DNA of 64,000 bases from an uncultured Prevotella sp. (GTDB taxonomy: Bacteria > Bacteroidota > Bacteroidia > Bacteroidales > Bacteroidaceae). Position 1 is the stretch's first letter. Each line of letters opens with the position of its first letter. The notes under the pieces are model-generated. The model saw only the letters and a program-made list of their open reading frames with translations, was not told the origin of the DNA and did not search any database. Shown here in pieces: positions 16,747 to 25,278 of this stretch. A program made the translations under genes and the position numbers. The stretch covers positions 23,445 through 87,444 of the forward strand of contig CAJOIW010000007.1 of NCBI GenBank assembly GCA_905234845.1, written 5' to 3'.

Positions 16747-17019
16747 ATGAACATTAAACCATTAGCAGACCGCGTGCTTGTAGCTCCTGCACCGGCTGAG
16801 CAGAAAGTCGGCGGGATTATCATCCCCGACACAGTGAAGGAAAAACCGCTTCGCGGCAAGGTGATTGCCGTGGGTAAAGGTACGAAAGACGAAGAGATGG
16901 TGCTCAAAGAGGGCGATGAAGTGCTCTATGGGAAATATAGTGGCACAGAGCTTGAACTTGATGGAGAGAAGTATCTCATCATGCGTCAGAGCGATGTGCT
17001 CGCAGTAATCAATTCATAA
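16747..17019 (+). CDS. groES: Co-chaperonin GroES
   Basis: A 90-aa subunit of the heptameric lid of the GroEL folding chamber. It opens with the family signature [12 protein letters not shown]. The mobile loop that binds GroEL is at residues about 17-35 ([20 protein letters not shown]), and [14 protein letters not shown] follows. The length is typical. It is the first gene of the groES-groL operon, 23 bp before groL. Confidence 0.97.
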   Translation: MNIKPLADRVLVAPAPAEQKVGGIIIPDTVKEKPLRGKVIAVGKGTKDEEMVLKEGDEVLYGKYSGTELELDGEKYLIMRQSDVLAVINS

Positions 17020-17030
17020 ACAATTCATAA

Positions 17031-18674
<1,644 letters not shown>

Positions 18675-18718
18675 ATAGACCGTTCTGAATGTTAAAAATC
18701 AATCAGGAAATAAAAGAA

Positions 18719-18747
18719 GAAGGGTAAATCGTTATGACTTACCCTTC
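18719..18747 (+). terminator. Terminator of groES-groL
   Basis: A 9-bp stem GAAGGGTAA/TTACCCTTC with an 11-nt loop, followed by a weak T-run (CTTTGTG). Confidence 0.65.
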
Positions 18748-18794
18748 CTTTGTGTTAAATTTTAAGCAAAATCGCAACTTTTCTTACAAAAAGC

Positions 18795-18825
18795 TTGGAG
18801 GTAAAGTAGAAAAGTTATAACTTTG
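18795..18825 (+). promoter_or_regulatory. Promoter of the second predicted small RNA
   Basis: TTG at 18795-18797, a 20-bp spacer and TAACTTTG at 18818-18825 match the consensus. No plus-strand gene follows, only a terminated non-coding stretch. Confidence 0.6.
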
Positions 18826-18831
18826 CGCAAA

Positions 18832-18975
18832 AATCGGGAGATTTGTTTGAAATTATTATTTTTCATAACGGTTGTTATGATGAGGATATGAAATATTTTT
18901 GATTTGTTTTAGTAGATTAGTTTTTAAGTAGTTTGTTTTTGAAAGCTCGGATATCGTGAGATATTCGGCTTTTTT
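18832..18975 (+). ncRNA. Predicted ~144-nt small RNA
   Basis: The stretch lies between a full promoter (18795-18825) and a hairpin followed by six T (stem AGCTCGGATATC with GATATTCGGCT, 18944-18970). It contains no credible reading frame. It is U-rich with one internal hairpin (CATAAC/GTTATG). The downstream gene is on the opposite strand, so this is not an mRNA leader. The RNA family is not recognised. Confidence 0.45.
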
Positions 18976-18981
18976 ATTGAC

Positions 18982-19016
18982 AGAGCAGGCAAACCGTAAT
19001 TCGGCTTGCCTGCTCT
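18982..19016. terminator. Terminator after the DPP4-like gene
   Basis: An 11-bp perfect stem AGAGCAGGCAA/TTGCCTGCTCT with an inner CCG/CGG pair lies 16 bp past the stop of the minus-strand peptidase gene. The T-tract is weak, so it may act with the adjacent small-RNA terminator. Confidence 0.7.
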
Positions 19017-19032
19017 ATATCATGTGATGCTT

Positions 19033-21183
19033 TTATTTCAGATAATCATCAAAATACTGTGAGATGCGCTCGTGCAAGTGTGTAGACTGATGTCCGCGCA
19101 TGTTGTGGGGCTCGCCAGGATAGACGAAGAAGTCGGGTTGTGTGCCAACCTTTATACACTCCGCAAGAAACGACAGGCAATGTTGAGGTACAACGGTGGC
19201 ATCGTTGTAACCGCTGATAATCTGGAGCTTTCCTTTCAGACTTGAGGCTTTGTTGAGGAGCGATACCTTTTCATAGCCTTCAGGGTTTTGTTGTGGGGTG
19301 TCCATATAGCGTTCTCCATACATGACCTCATACCATTTCCAGTCGATGACGGGACCTCCGGCCACGCCTACCTTGAATACTTCGGGGTGGTTGACCATGA
19401 GGGTAATGGTCATGAAGCCACCAAATGACCATCCGTGAACACCGATGCGGTCGGCATCAACGTAGGGGAGTGATTTTAAGTACCCAATACCTCTCATCTG
19501 GTCGGCCATTTCTACTTGCCCGAGCTGACGGAAGGTGGCTTGCTCAAATTCGCGTCCACGATTCTCACTACCTCGGTTGTCGAGGATGAAGAGCAGATAG
19601 CCTTTGCTTGCCATATAGGTCTCCCAACCGCGCGATCCGTAGTGCCATGAAGCCTGAACGTTGTGGGCATGGGGACCACCATAGACGTAGACGATGGTGG
19701 GGTATTTCTTTGCAGGGTCAAAGTCTGTGGGTTTCACCATGCGGTAGTAAAGATCAGTCTTGCCGTCATCGGCTTTTATCGTTCCGCAGACGTATTCGGG
19801 AATATCGTAGCCTTCCCAGGGATCTGCAGCATTTAATAGGTTAACTATCTTGTTTGGCGCATTGGTATTGAGTAGACTGATGTTACGTGGTGTGTCGGGC
19901 TCGGAATAATTGTCAATAAGGTATTTTCCAGTAGCAGAAAGTTCGGCATTGTGCCAGCCTTTTTGATTGTCGATAGGGGTGCGTTTGCCAATTTTTATAT
20001 CAACGGCATAGTAGTTTCGGCAGATGGGTGATGCCTCATTGGTTGCGATGATAACTTGTTTCTTTGATGTATCGAATCCAACAAGATCCATCACGACAAA
20101 CTGGCCACTGGTGAGCTGTTTGATGAGTTTTCCTTCCACATTATATATATACAAGTGGTTGTAGCCATCGCGTTGGCTTTGTAGGATAAACTCCTTTTGA
20201 TTCCATGGCAGGAAGGTAATCGGATGTAAGGGCTCGACGTATTTCTCATGGGTCTCACGGTATAGTTCTTTGTCCTTCTCACCGTTTTGTGCGTTGTAGG
20301 CTACTAGCCGACAGTCGTTCTGGTCGCGATTGAGTTCAAACATGTAGATGGTTTTGCCATCGGGTGCCCATGCGATGTTAGTGAAATAGCGGTCGGTGGG
20401 GTCGCCGGCATTTAAATAAAGGGTTTGTTTCGTCTCTGTATCGTAGATGCCGACGGTGACCTTGTGTGACGTCTCACCTGCCATTGGATATTTGTCGGGC
20501 TCATAGGTGGCCTCGCGTTTGAAGATATCAACTTGTGGGTAGTCGGCCACCATCGACTGGTCCATGCGGTAGAAAGCCAACCGACGACCGTCGGGACTCC
20601 AGAAGAGCCCTTTCGTGATGCCGAACTCATCGCGATGAACGCTTTGTCCATAGACAATCTCTCGTGAGCCGTCGGTGGTTAGTTGTGTTGTCTGACTTCC
20701 GTCGGAAATGTAGAGTTGATGGTCTTTCACGGTTGCCAGCATTTTTGATGCCGTACAAAACTCCTCTGCCTGCACGTTGTCACGGTCAAAGGTGCGTAGA
20801 AGCTCCTTCTTTTTCCAATCTATGAGTAGGATTTGCTTGCCGTTCATCAATTTCGCTATCGTCTCATCTGGATAGGGGAACTCAATATAATAAAGATGGC
20901 GTATACGGTTCTGCTCATCGCCTTGAATGATGTCGTTTATTGTGTCGAGCGTCAGCAGGGTGCTTTCTTTGCCCGTCTTGGGGTCAACAAGATAGCACGC
21001 TTCCATGTCCTGCCTGACGAGTTGGTCGCCCCACCATGTATAATAGCGGTTTTCGGGAATCATGTTGCGGTAGTTGTAGCCGCCATAGTTCAGGTCTTCC
21101 AGTGTGAATGTCTTTTTCTCTTGTGCCATGAGGTTTGTTGTTAGCAGCCCGAGCAGGGCCATCATGTACCATTTCTGTTTCAT
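19033..21183 (-). CDS. Dipeptidyl peptidase IV-like serine peptidase (S9B)
   Basis: A 716-aa exported peptidase (signal peptide MKQKWYMMALLGLLTTNLMAQ) that removes X-Pro or X-Ala dipeptides, typical of protein-fermenting oral and gut Bacteroidales. The N-terminal part (about 40-450) is an eight-bladed DPPIV propeller (WSPDGRRLAFYRMD is a typical blade). The C-terminal alpha/beta-hydrolase domain has YGGPHAHNVQASW, DNRGSENRGREFE and the nucleophile elbow GWSFGGFM. The acid is in SGYNDATVVPQH and the His in GEPHNMRG. It is the last gene of an HD, DUF554, folC, peptidase run; the gap to folC is 25 bp. Confidence 0.92.
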   Translation of the reverse strand: MKQKWYMMALLGLLTTNLMAQEKKTFTLEDLNYGGYNYRNMIPENRYYTWWGDQLVRQDMEACYLVDPKTGKESTLLTLDTINDIIQGDEQNRIRHLYYIEFPYPDETIAKLMNGKQILLIDWKKKELLRTFDRDNVQAEEFCTASKMLATVKDHQLYISDGSQTTQLTTDGSREIVYGQSVHRDEFGITKGLFWSPDGRRLAFYRMDQSMVADYPQVDIFKREATYEPDKYPMAGETSHKVTVGIYDTETKQTLYLNAGDPTDRYFTNIAWAPDGKTIYMFELNRDQNDCRLVAYNAQNGEKDKELYRETHEKYVEPLHPITFLPWNQKEFILQSQRDGYNHLYIYNVEGKLIKQLTSGQFVVMDLVGFDTSKKQVIIATNEASPICRNYYAVDIKIGKRTPIDNQKGWHNAELSATGKYLIDNYSEPDTPRNISLLNTNAPNKIVNLLNAADPWEGYDIPEYVCGTIKADDGKTDLYYRMVKPTDFDPAKKYPTIVYVYGGPHAHNVQASWHYGSRGWETYMASKGYLLFILDNRGSENRGREFEQATFRQLGQVEMADQMRGIGYLKSLPYVDADRIGVHGWSFGGFMTITLMVNHPEVFKVGVAGGPVIDWKWYEVMYGERYMDTPQQNPEGYEKVSLLNKASSLKGKLQIISGYNDATVVPQHCLSFLAECIKVGTQPDFFVYPGEPHNMRGHQSTHLHERISQYFDDYLK

Positions 21184-21208
21184 GTCATATATTCTTTAAT
21201 TTATGGTG

Positions 21209-22495
21209 TTAGATGTTGGGTGTTGATGGTAATGCCGCCAGCAGGTCGGCAACTACATAGCTTGAGCCGCCTATGAAGATAAAATCATCGCGCGAAGCCT
21301 CGGATAGCGCCTGTTCGTAGGCTTTGTAAACATCAGTATAGCTTTTCCCCTGAAGTCCATGTCGCAATCCTTTCTCTGCGACAATGGTTGCCGGGATGGC
21401 TCTTTTTGTCTGGGCTTGCGTGAAATAATAGACAGCATTCTTGGGTAGCATTTCCATTACCGTGTCGATGTCTTTATCGTCAACCATGCCGAAGACGATG
21501 CGAGTGGTTTTTGCCTCTTGTTCTTTGATTTGGCGCGAAAGATATTGCCATGCTGCCACATTATGGCCAGTGTCGCAAATTACACGGGGATTATCGCTCA
21601 ATACTTCCCAGCGTCCGCGTAACCCCGTAAGTTCGCATACATGGGTAAGAGCTTTTTCCACATTCCATTTCTTCCCCTTTTCTTCCGTTGTCTCTTCTCT
21701 CTCCCCGTTTTTTTCTCTCTTAAGAGAATTAAGACAATCGAGGGCGCAGAGTATGGTACGCAGGTTTTTTTCTTGATAATATCCTTTTAATTGGAATTTG
21801 GGTAGGGGATAGGGCATTTGAAACTCCTCAGCAAAAAAGATGGGAGCCTCCATTTCTTTGGCTTTCTGCTCAAATACGGGTCGTGTCTCTTCGTCAGTCT
21901 CTCCAATGACAACGGGAACACCACGTTTGATGATACCGGCTTTCTCGCTTGCAATTTGTTTCAAGGATTTGCCCAGAAATTCCATGTGGTCAAAAGAGAT
22001 ATTGGTGATGACAGACAGAACGGGTGTGATGATGTTGGTGCAGTCGAGTCGTCCACCAAGTCCCACTTCCATAATGGCGATATCAACCTTTTGCTCTTTG
22101 AAATACAAGAAAGCCAATGCCGTCGTCAACTCAAAGAACGAAGGGTGTAGTGGCTCGAAGAACTCACGTTCTTTTTGTACGAAATCAACCACACGTTTCT
22201 TGCTGATACACTGACCGTTAACTCTTATCCGTTCACGGAAATCAACAAGGTGTGGCGAGGTATAAAGTCCTACCTTGAATCCAGCTTCCTGCAATACGGC
22301 AGCAAGGCTATGCGACACACTTCCCTTACCGTTGGTGCCCGCCACATGGATGGTTTTGTAGCTATTGTGAGGATGTCCGAAATGCTCGTCTAAGGCCAGT
22401 GTCGTTGCCAATCCTGGCTTATATGCTGATGAGCCCACGTGTTCAAACACGGGTGTGCTGTTGTATAGATAGGTTATGGTTTGTTCGTAAGTCAT
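21209..22495 (-). CDS. folC: Folylpolyglutamate synthase / dihydrofolate synthase
   Basis: A 428-aa Mur-ligase-fold enzyme that joins glutamate to dihydropteroate or folate using ATP. The P-loop is HVAGTNGKGSVSHSLA (about 50-65). It is followed by LYTSPHLVDFRERIRVNG, VGLGGRLDCTN, ITNISFDHMEFLG and EKAGIIKRGVPVVIG. The C-terminal domain has CDTGHNVAAW. The length is normal. A Lys/Glu-rich insertion (KREKNGEREETTEEKGKKW, about 257-275) replaces a surface loop. Its start overlaps the DUF554 stop by 4 bp. Confidence 0.94.
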   Translation of the reverse strand: MTYEQTITYLYNSTPVFEHVGSSAYKPGLATTLALDEHFGHPHNSYKTIHVAGTNGKGSVSHSLAAVLQEAGFKVGLYTSPHLVDFRERIRVNGQCISKKRVVDFVQKEREFFEPLHPSFFELTTALAFLYFKEQKVDIAIMEVGLGGRLDCTNIITPVLSVITNISFDHMEFLGKSLKQIASEKAGIIKRGVPVVIGETDEETRPVFEQKAKEMEAPIFFAEEFQMPYPLPKFQLKGYYQEKNLRTILCALDCLNSLKREKNGEREETTEEKGKKWNVEKALTHVCELTGLRGRWEVLSDNPRVICDTGHNVAAWQYLSRQIKEQEAKTTRIVFGMVDDKDIDTVMEMLPKNAVYYFTQAQTKRAIPATIVAEKGLRHGLQGKSYTDVYKAYEQALSEASRDDFIFIGGSSYVVADLLAALPSTPNI

Positions 22496-23181
22496 ACAAA
22501 TAGACTATAAATGATGAACCATAATGGAGGAACAAGTAGGGCTGGGAGAAGATTGAGCGTTTTGCAGTCTTTTAGTTTAAGGAGCGACAAGCCCGAACCG
22601 GTGATGAGCAGTCCGCCCACGATGAGCAGCTCGCTCATCAAGGCATCGCTTACGGCTTCGGATGAAATCGTAGCCACCAGGTAGAACATCCCTTGCCAGA
22701 GAAACAATACCGGAGCGGCGAAAACCATGCCGATGCCATAGACAGAGGCAAAGACAATGGAGGAGATGAGGTCGAGCGTGGCGTTCGTATAAAGGAAAGT
22801 ATTGTCGCCTTTAAGTGCGCTGATTACCGGCCCGAGCATCGATAGCGGTCCGATGCAATAGAGCAAGATGGCGGTGGAGAGACCTGTGGCAAGGTTTTTC
22901 TTCGGGTTATGCGAGAAATGGTCTACCAGACGGTTGAAACGACCGTTCAGGTCAAGTGCCGTACCGGCTACTCCGCCTATAGCCATGGCTACAATGAACA
23001 GCACGGGAAACTGGCTCTTCGGCAGGTTGGAGATGGTTGCATTCAATCCGATTCCTATACTTGCCAGTCCGAGTCCGTTGTAGAGTACCGTCTGGTATTT
23101 CTCCTTAATGCCTCGGTGCAGTATGCTACCGACAACCGACCCGACGATAATGGTAGTGGTGTTGATAATTGTTCCTATCAT
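22492..23181 (-). CDS. DUF554 family membrane protein
   Basis: A 229-aa integral membrane protein of the YdfK/DUF554 family. The N-terminus MIGTIINTTTIIVGSVVGSILHRGI followed by LYNGLGLASIGIGLNATI is typical. About six hydrophobic segments and glycine-rich turns (GSGLSLL near the C-terminus) are visible. Function is unknown in the family; transport is often assumed. It overlaps both neighbours by 4 bp (HD protein upstream, folC downstream), so translation is probably coupled. Confidence 0.88.
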   Translation of the reverse strand: MIGTIINTTTIIVGSVVGSILHRGIKEKYQTVLYNGLGLASIGIGLNATISNLPKSQFPVLFIVAMAIGGVAGTALDLNGRFNRLVDHFSHNPKKNLATGLSTAILLYCIGPLSMLGPVISALKGDNTFLYTNATLDLISSIVFASVYGIGMVFAAPVLFLWQGMFYLVATISSEAVSDALMSELLIVGGLLITGSGLSLLKLKDCKTLNLLPALLVPPLWFIIYSLFV

Positions 23182-23840
23182 AATATTCTGTTTAATCCAT
23201 CACCCTTTTCTTCATGAAATAGCCTGTCAAAATAGCTTCTGAGCAGGTCGGGTGTTTCAACGATATGCCGGAGTGAGGCAAGATATTGTTCGTTTTTCGA
23301 CCCAGGCACCCAAAGATGGATGTAACCTTGGTGGGCATATTTATTCTCAATGTGTGCCACGAAGCGTTTCCATTGTTCCTCCTCCGACAACTCGGGATAA
23401 TGGTCAAGTCCGTATTCTATCGTGCGACGAAACACCATTTCGGGTTCCAGCTCACGGTCGGCCTCAGCCACAATCCGACCATATAGCGAGCGGGGGGCAT
23501 GGCTCGACGAGGCACGATGGTCTTCAACGGCTTCGCGCATCACTTTGATCTGATCGGCCGAGAACCATTTTCTCAAACGGGCATCGGCCTGCAGTATGCG
23601 TCCGCTCGTCAGGTGGTGGATGGCTCGCGGTCCCTCCAGTCCAAGGTCGTGGTAGGCGGCAATCGCATACACCATGTTAAGGTCCGCACCCGTGCGCTTT
23701 GCCAGTTCCATCGAGTTGGCAATCACACGGTTTGCGTGGCCGATGTCATGGGCACGGTCGAAAGCATTGTAGCGGGGCAGTATCTGCTGTTCTACGAATT
23801 CCACAAGGTCGAGAGACGGTGTTTGCAAAGAGTCATTCAT
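23178..23840 (-). CDS. HD-domain phosphohydrolase
   Basis: A 220-aa metal-dependent phosphohydrolase of the HD superfamily. The ligands are in HDIGHANRVIANSMEL (first His) and YAIAAYHDLGLEGPRAIHH (the HD pair, about residues 68-69, plus following His). A further Asp/His set is in REAVEDHRASSSH, and EADRELEPE is a typical late helix. The substrate is unknown; relatives act on nucleotides. It is first in its operon behind a full promoter (minus strand TTG, 19 bp, TAACTTTG at 23851-23880). Confidence 0.85.
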   Translation of the reverse strand: MNDSLQTPSLDLVEFVEQQILPRYNAFDRAHDIGHANRVIANSMELAKRTGADLNMVYAIAAYHDLGLEGPRAIHHLTSGRILQADARLRKWFSADQIKVMREAVEDHRASSSHAPRSLYGRIVAEADRELEPEMVFRRTIEYGLDHYPELSEEEQWKRFVAHIENKYAHQGYIHLWVPGSKNEQYLASLRHIVETPDLLRSYFDRLFHEEKGDGLNRIL

Positions 23841-23850
23841 AAATTTCAGG

Positions 23851-23910
23851 CAAAGTTACGATTTTTTTTTCACTTTTCAACCTTTCATCTTTCATTTTTT
23901 TGTAATTTTG
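23851..23910. promoter_or_regulatory. Divergent promoters for the HD operon and menA
   Basis: Minus strand: TAACTTTG (complement of 23851-23858) with TTG at 23878-23880, spacing 19 bp. Plus strand: TAATTTTG at 23903-23910, only 7 bp before the first menA ATG, which implies a leaderless mRNA or a later start. Confidence 0.6.
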
Positions 23911-23917
23911 CAAACGT

Positions 23918-24865
23918 ATGGATACTCATCCGATTCATCATAGAACGGTTAAATCCTCTCCATCGGTGGAGATGGGGTGTCGGCATAGTGGGCTGACGGC
24001 ATGGTTTCTTGCCTCACGACCAAAGACGCTCTCTGGCGCAGCCGTGCCTGTAGCCGTTGGCCTGTCGATGGCATGGGCCGACCTCGGACGGCTTTGCTTT
24101 TGGCCGGCATTGCTCTGCCTGCTCTTTGCCTTTGTGATGCAGATTGACGCCAATTTCGTAAACGACTATTTCGACTACCTCAAGGGCACTGACGATGAGC
24201 ACCGGCTGGGACCGAAGCGGGCCTGTGCGCAGGGATGGATCGCGCCAAAGGCCATGCTGCGCGGTATTATTGTAACGACCATTGTAGCCTGCCTTATTGG
24301 TCTGCCGCTTGTCTTTTATGGTGGCTGGTGGCTTATCGGCATGGGTGCGGCCTGCGTTGTTTTCTGTTTTCTCTACACCACACATCTTTCCTATCGTGGT
24401 CTGGGCGATGTACTTGTGTTGGTTTTCTTTGGCCTTGTGCCCGTCTGTCTTACTTATTACCTGCAAGCCAGCACCATCCCGCTAAACGTTGTTCTTACCT
24501 CGGTTGCCTGTGGAATGGTCATCGACACCCTTCTCGTCGTCAATAACTATCGCGACATTGATGGCGACCGTCGGACAGGAAAGCGTACGCTCGTAGTCAT
24601 TATTGGCAAGTCGGCAGCCGAACGGCTTTATCTCCTTCTTGGTCTCGTCGCTTGCCTGTTAGCTCTGCCGTATCTTCTTCGTCACGAGCCCCTTACCTTC
24701 CTTTTACCCCTTTTCTATCTTGCCGTTCACGCCGTTACCGCCCATCGCATGAAACGAATAGCGAAGGGTCGTCAGTTGAACCGCATACTCGGACAGACCG
24801 CCCGCAACATCGCCTTCTACGGACTCTTGTTTGTCGCAGGCCGCATCCTCGATAGCGTTATGTAG
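23918..24865 (+). CDS. menA: 1,4-dihydroxy-2-naphthoate polyprenyltransferase
   Basis: A UbiA-family membrane prenyltransferase that attaches the isoprenoid tail in menaquinone synthesis. The first Asp-rich motif is NDYFDYLKGTDD and the second is NNYRDIDGDRRTGKRTL. WFLASRPKTLSGAAVPV at the start is typical of MenA. About eight transmembrane helices are visible. From the ATG at 23918 it is 315 aa. The ATG at 23972 (297 aa, MGCRHSGLTAWFLA) is an alternative, because the -7 element ends at 23910 and the first ATG would be nearly leaderless. No other men gene is nearby. Confidence 0.9.
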   Translation: MDTHPIHHRTVKSSPSVEMGCRHSGLTAWFLASRPKTLSGAAVPVAVGLSMAWADLGRLCFWPALLCLLFAFVMQIDANFVNDYFDYLKGTDDEHRLGPKRACAQGWIAPKAMLRGIIVTTIVACLIGLPLVFYGGWWLIGMGAACVVFCFLYTTHLSYRGLGDVLVLVFFGLVPVCLTYYLQASTIPLNVVLTSVACGMVIDTLLVVNNYRDIDGDRRTGKRTLVVIIGKSAAERLYLLLGLVACLLALPYLLRHEPLTFLLPLFYLAVHAVTAHRMKRIAKGRQLNRILGQTARNIAFYGLLFVAGRILDSVM

Positions 24866-24926
24866 CCTGCTTTATTTACAATTTAGCAATTTACGATTTA
24901 TTTGTTTAATATGTTATCCTCATACA

Positions 24927-25020
24927 GTATAAGTAAGGAAAACAGCTAGTATTCGCCCTTGATACGCCTCGTATTTGTACTTGAAACACCCAGTATTTGC
25001 CACATATACTGGGTGTTTCA
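24927..25020. repeat. 22-bp-period GTATT array after menA, ending in a hairpin
   Basis: The word GTAT(T/A) recurs at 24927, 24949, 24971 and 24993, exactly 22 bp apart, and the related GTTTC falls at 25015. The last units form a 15-bp perfect stem, TGAAACACCCAGTAT/ATACTGGGTGTTTCA (24982-24996 and 25006-25020), which probably terminates menA. Confidence 0.7.
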
Positions 25021-25113
25021 GTTTCAAAATTCAGTTTGAAACTCGTTAATATGTTATTTTGTTAATATGTCTTAGATTCGTCATTATGTCATGATGTCTC
25101 TTTGTCAGAATCG

Positions 25114-25237
25114 TATAGCTATGCCTTTCGCGTCTAAAGCAGTCCTTTAGGGTGTAAAAACCATAGCTTTAGACCTCCTAAACCATAGCTTTAGCATGTG
25201 TAAACCATAGCTTTATACCTAATAAAGGTGATGCTTT
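25114..25237. repeat. 22-bp-period AAA-N7-TTT array before the porin gene end
   Basis: Units begin at 25114, 25136, 25158, 25180, 25202 and 25224, all 22 bp apart. The three best are AAACCATAGCTTTA; 25136 is AAAGCAGTCCTTTA. The array lies in the 413-bp gap between convergent menA and the porin gene, which otherwise contains only AT-rich DNA with GTTAATATG repeated at 25045 and 25061. Confidence 0.75.
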
Positions 25238-25278
25238 CGACTTTACGGCCTCCTTCCTGCTCCCCCGATGGGGAGAGA

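Noticed and set aside
25021..25110. Riboswitch or attenuator before the porin operon
   Set aside because: The sequence lies downstream of the porin gene on the opposite side from its start; only AT-rich repeats and the menA terminator were found.
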